DNA from: Thalassotalea_H castellviae
GTDB taxonomy: Bacteria; Pseudomonadota; Gammaproteobacteria; Enterobacterales; Alteromonadaceae
NCBI RefSeq assembly: GCF_031846185.1
Contig: NZ_JAVRIF010000004.1
Location: 62,001-126,000, forward strand
DNA length: 64,000 bases
Reading direction: 5' to 3'
The position numbers were made by a program, and so were the translations under genes. Below are positions 61,408 through 64,000 of the stretch, piece after piece; the stretch's first letter is position 1, and each line of letters begins with the position of its first letter. The notes under the pieces were generated by a model that was not told the DNA's origin, made no database searches, and saw only the letters and a program-made list of their open reading frames with translations.

Positions 61408-64000
61408 ATGAGAATATTTACTGCTGGTTTACTAATAGTTTTGACTTTTTCCTGCTCATCTCCTGAAGACCCTGCAGAATTAATAGTGACAGCCAAATCA
61501 AAAATACTTTCAGGAAATTCAAATACTGCAATAATTTTATTGAAAAACGCTATAAAGCTTGACCCAAAAAGTGCAGAGGCTAGATTTTTATTAGGTCAAA
61601 TCTATTTTAAAAACAATGACTTTTTAAGCGCTGAAAAAGAGTTTAATAGAGCAGTTACCTATGGTTTCAATTCACCTGAATTAACCATATTAATGGCTAA
61701 AATATTACTTGCTAAAGGTAATAATCTAGAAGTAGTTAAATTATTAGAAAACAATGAATATGATAATGAAGACAATATAATACGGTCCAATTTTATTCTA
61801 GGCAAAGCGTTATTAAACCTTGATCAAGCCGAGAAATCTAAAATTGTTTTTAAGCAGTCATTAGATATTAATAAAGAGCACCCATTAAGCATTCTAGGTG
61901 AAATTATACTAGACGCTCACGATAATGCAGAAGACACAGCACTAACTAAACTGGATAGTTTATTAAATATTTCACCTGAGCTATCCGAAGCTTGGTTACT
62001 TAAAGGGGTATTATTAAGTAAACAAAAGTCATATTTAGCTTCAGCTAAAGCCTATGAAGAATATCACAAGTTAAATACAAATAATTTTGCAATTAGAACC
62101 TTAATTGCAGACAACTATTTAAAAGCTAACGCTTATCAATTGGCTGAATCTCATTTACAAGCACTACTTCAAATTAATGACAATCATCCTACTGTTAACA
62201 TTTTATTATCACAAGTGAAATATATTACAGGAGATTATAAAGAAGCTAAAATACTTGCCGAAAAAGCACTTAATGTTACAAAGAATGGTTTAGCTCAAAT
62301 GATATATGGGCTTAGTAGCTTTAAATTGAAAAATTATGAACAAGCATATTATCAATTAAATGCTATTGCAGATGATCTACCAAAAACCCATGATGTGCAA
62401 AAAGTTCTAGCTGTATTACAAGTAAAGCTTGGTTATTTAGACGAAGTAGCTGGCACTATAGATGATATAAATAATTTATCGCCAGCTGACTCCTCCTTTT
62501 TTGCTAGTGTAGGTATTGAATACGCAAACAAAGGAGATACTGAATCTGCGATCTCAATGTTTAATAAAGCCAATAGTCTAGCTCCTAACGATCCAAGTAT
62601 TTTAACACAGCTTGCTGCGATTAAATTATTAAATCATGATGAAGTTGGCGGTAAAAATGCTCTCTCTAAAGCAATTGAATTAGTGTCAGATTTTGAAGCA
62701 GCGAATATTGCATTAGCTAAATTACACCTTAAGAACAATGACATTGCAAAAGCAGTAAATGTTGCAGAAACATGGTTAGCAAAGAGTCCTAGTGATATCA
62801 CAGCAATGTTACTTAGAGGTCATATTGCTATGAAAGAAAATGCTCCAAATATCGCAAAGAGATTTTTTAATGATGTGTATAAAATAGAACCAATGAATCA
62901 AACGGCGTTATTTAATTTAGCTGTCGTTTCGAGAGAAATGGGGGATTATAAACAATCGAACAACTATTTAGACGAGCTATTTACCATCAACCTTGAGATA
63001 CCGAAAGCTTATAGACTTGCTATTAACAATGCAATGAAGCTGAATAACGCTGAATCTCTAGAGGTTAAATTAAACAACATTATACTGAAAAACCCAGATG
63101 CATTTTGGCCAAGAATTATACTTGCACGTCGTTTGAATATTCAGAAAAATATTAATTCAGCTCTAGATATATTAAATGGAGTGAACAATATTGCTAACGC
63201 TCCTCATGAGTATTTCCTAACTTATGTAAACTTATTAATAGAAAATGGTAAAAAAAGCGAACTCAAAGCACTTTATGAAAAGTGGCAATTAGCTCAACCA
63301 GAAAACCCTAGAGCATACCTAACATATGTCTCAATTTTAGAAAATGAAAAAGCATATGAACAAGCATTAAATGTTGTAAAAATAGGTTTATCAAAAGATG
63401 CTTTAAAAACAAATTTCCAGTTACAAGCTTATGAGGCGTACTACCTAATTATGACCAATCAACTTGAGGTCGCTTCACAAAAAGTTAATCGATTGAAGGC
63501 AATTAAACCAAACCACCCATATCTACTTCGCATACAAGGACAATTAGAATTAGCACTTAATAATTTTAATGATGCGGCTAAGTATTTAAACCGGTCGTAT
63601 TTGAGTAATCAAAAAGTATCAACTGGATTGTTGTTAGTTTCGGCTTATAAGGAAAATAATAACAGTGAACTAGCGATTACCTTTTTAACAAATGAGCTAG
63701 CTAAAAATGAAAATCTCGACGTTTATAGAAGATTATTGGCAGAATTATATATCGAAAAATCACCGAATCTAGCAATTGAAAACTATTTAAAGTTGATTGA
63801 AAAAAATCCTGAAGATGTTATTTCAATGAATAATTTAGCTTGGGTGTATCTTAAGAACCAAAAAGTAAATCTTGCAGAGAAATATATAAAAAAGGCCACA
63901 TTATATGCGCCTAACCACCCTCTTATTCTTGATACGTATGGTATTGTTTTAATAAAACAACTCAAAATTGACAAAGCAATTGAAACTTTAGAAAAGGCAA
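61408..64000 (+). CDS. prsT: PrsT-type TPR-repeat lipoprotein, N-terminal 864 codons (runs off right edge)
   Basis: An open frame from the ATG at 61408 to the end of the window. The N-terminus MRIFTAGLLIVLTFSCSS is a lipoprotein-like signal with a possible acylation cysteine at residue 16, although the box before it (T-F-S) is not ideal. The rest is a long series of TPR-like helices, for example NTAIILLKNAIKLDPKSAEA and SAISMFNKANSLAPNDPS. This fits PrsT of exosortase (XrtA) PEP-CTERM systems, usually about 900 residues, so little is missing. The gene is A+T-rich with frequent ATA and AGA codons compared with the housekeeping genes. A start 91 bases after the thiF-like gene suggests possible cotranscription. 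Confidence 0.85.
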   Translation, partial: MRIFTAGLLIVLTFSCSSPEDPAELIVTAKSKILSGNSNTAIILLKNAIKLDPKSAEARFLLGQIYFKNNDFLSAEKEFNRAVTYGFNSPELTILMAKILLAKGNNLEVVKLLENNEYDNEDNIIRSNFILGKALLNLDQAEKSKIVFKQSLDINKEHPLSILGEIILDAHDNAEDTALTKLDSLLNISPELSEAWLLKGVLLSKQKSYLASAKAYEEYHKLNTNNFAIRTLIADNYLKANAYQLAESHLQALLQINDNHPTVNILLSQVKYITGDYKEAKILAEKALNVTKNGLAQMIYGLSSFKLKNYEQAYYQLNAIADDLPKTHDVQKVLAVLQVKLGYLDEVAGTIDDINNLSPADSSFFASVGIEYANKGDTESAISMFNKANSLAPNDPSILTQLAAIKLLNHDEVGGKNALSKAIELVSDFEAANIALAKLHLKNNDIAKAVNVAETWLAKSPSDITAMLLRGHIAMKENAPNIAKRFFNDVYKIEPMNQTALFNLAVVSREMGDYKQSNNYLDELFTINLEIPKAYRLAINNAMKLNNAESLEVKLNNIILKNPDAFWPRIILARRLNIQKNINSALDILNGVNNIANAPHEYFLTYVNLLIENGKKSELKALYEKWQLAQPENPRAYLTYVSILENEKAYEQALNVVKIGLSKDALKTNFQLQAYEAYYLIMTNQLEVASQKVNRLKAIKPNHPYLLRIQGQLELALNNFNDAAKYLNRSYLSNQKVSTGLLLVSAYKENNNSELAITFLTNELAKNENLDVYRRLLAELYIEKSPNLAIENYLKLIEKNPEDVISMNNLAWVYLKNQKVNLAEKYIKKATLYAPNHPLILDTYGIVLIKQLKIDKAIETLEKA

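Overview
The window looks like chromosomal DNA of a low-GC marine gammaproteobacterium of the Alteromonadales, most like Colwelliaceae (Colwellia/Thalassotalea type). This is inferred from the A+T-rich codon use, an almost E. coli-like MetJ, the divergent argE / argCBFG layout, the conserved nnr-tsaE-amiB-mutL-miaA-hfq-hflX-hflK-hflC-yjeT-purA string, and yibN-grxC-secB-gpsA beside gpmI-envC-yibQ. I saw no tRNA, rRNA, CRISPR array, insertion sequence, prophage or plasmid feature.

Layout. 1-4455: arginine synthesis, with argC-argB-argF-argG leftward (argG is cut by the window edge) and argE divergent. 4486-7203: a membrane diguanylate cyclase and an unrecognised 487-residue protein with a weak HD-like motif. 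7332-11525: metB-metL and divergent metJ, with a palindromic MetJ operator between them. 11618-14607: a short malic enzyme, a 446-base gap with possible small ORFs, and purA. 14766-25118: the yjeT to nnr leftward string (SPFH protease regulators, Hfq, tRNA modification, mismatch repair, cell-wall amidase, metabolite repair), with queG divergent. 26330-31829: a TPR response regulator whose phospho-acceptor is lost, a DUF1289 protein, and a 1200-residue degenerate hybrid sensor. 31965-35985: a hotdog thioesterase, orn, rsgA, psd and a glycerophosphodiesterase. 36153-42412: a BlaI/BlaR1-type pair with a TonB C-terminus, then a CpxP-like / CpxRA system linked to a lysophospholipase-like hydrolase. 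42421-50149: fieF, trmL, the gpsA-secB-grxC-yibN operon, gpmI, envC and yibQ.

50264-64000 is a surface-polysaccharide and exosortase-linked region. It holds UDP-glucose dehydrogenase with a UDP-glucuronate-type epimerase; an inserted trypsin-like protease and patatin; a TviB-like UDP-HexNAc dehydrogenase with a TviC-like epimerase; a PEP-CTERM/exosortase-associated acyltransferase; a WecB-WecC fusion; a ThiF/E1-like adenylyltransferase; and the start of a long TPR protein of the PrsT type that runs off the right edge. Together these would supply UDP-uronic and UDP-N-acetylhexosaminuronic acids for an exopolysaccharide. The acyltransferase and PrsT imply that an exosortase and PEP-CTERM machinery lies just to the right. 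The ThiF-like protein with no visible ubiquitin-like partner is the least explained component and the best candidate for something new.

Several genes probably start inside their longest open frame (argF, metB, hflX, amiB, nnr, queG, gpsA, gpmI, yibQ and others). I give the start I prefer and the reason. Functions come from sequence recognition without database searches.
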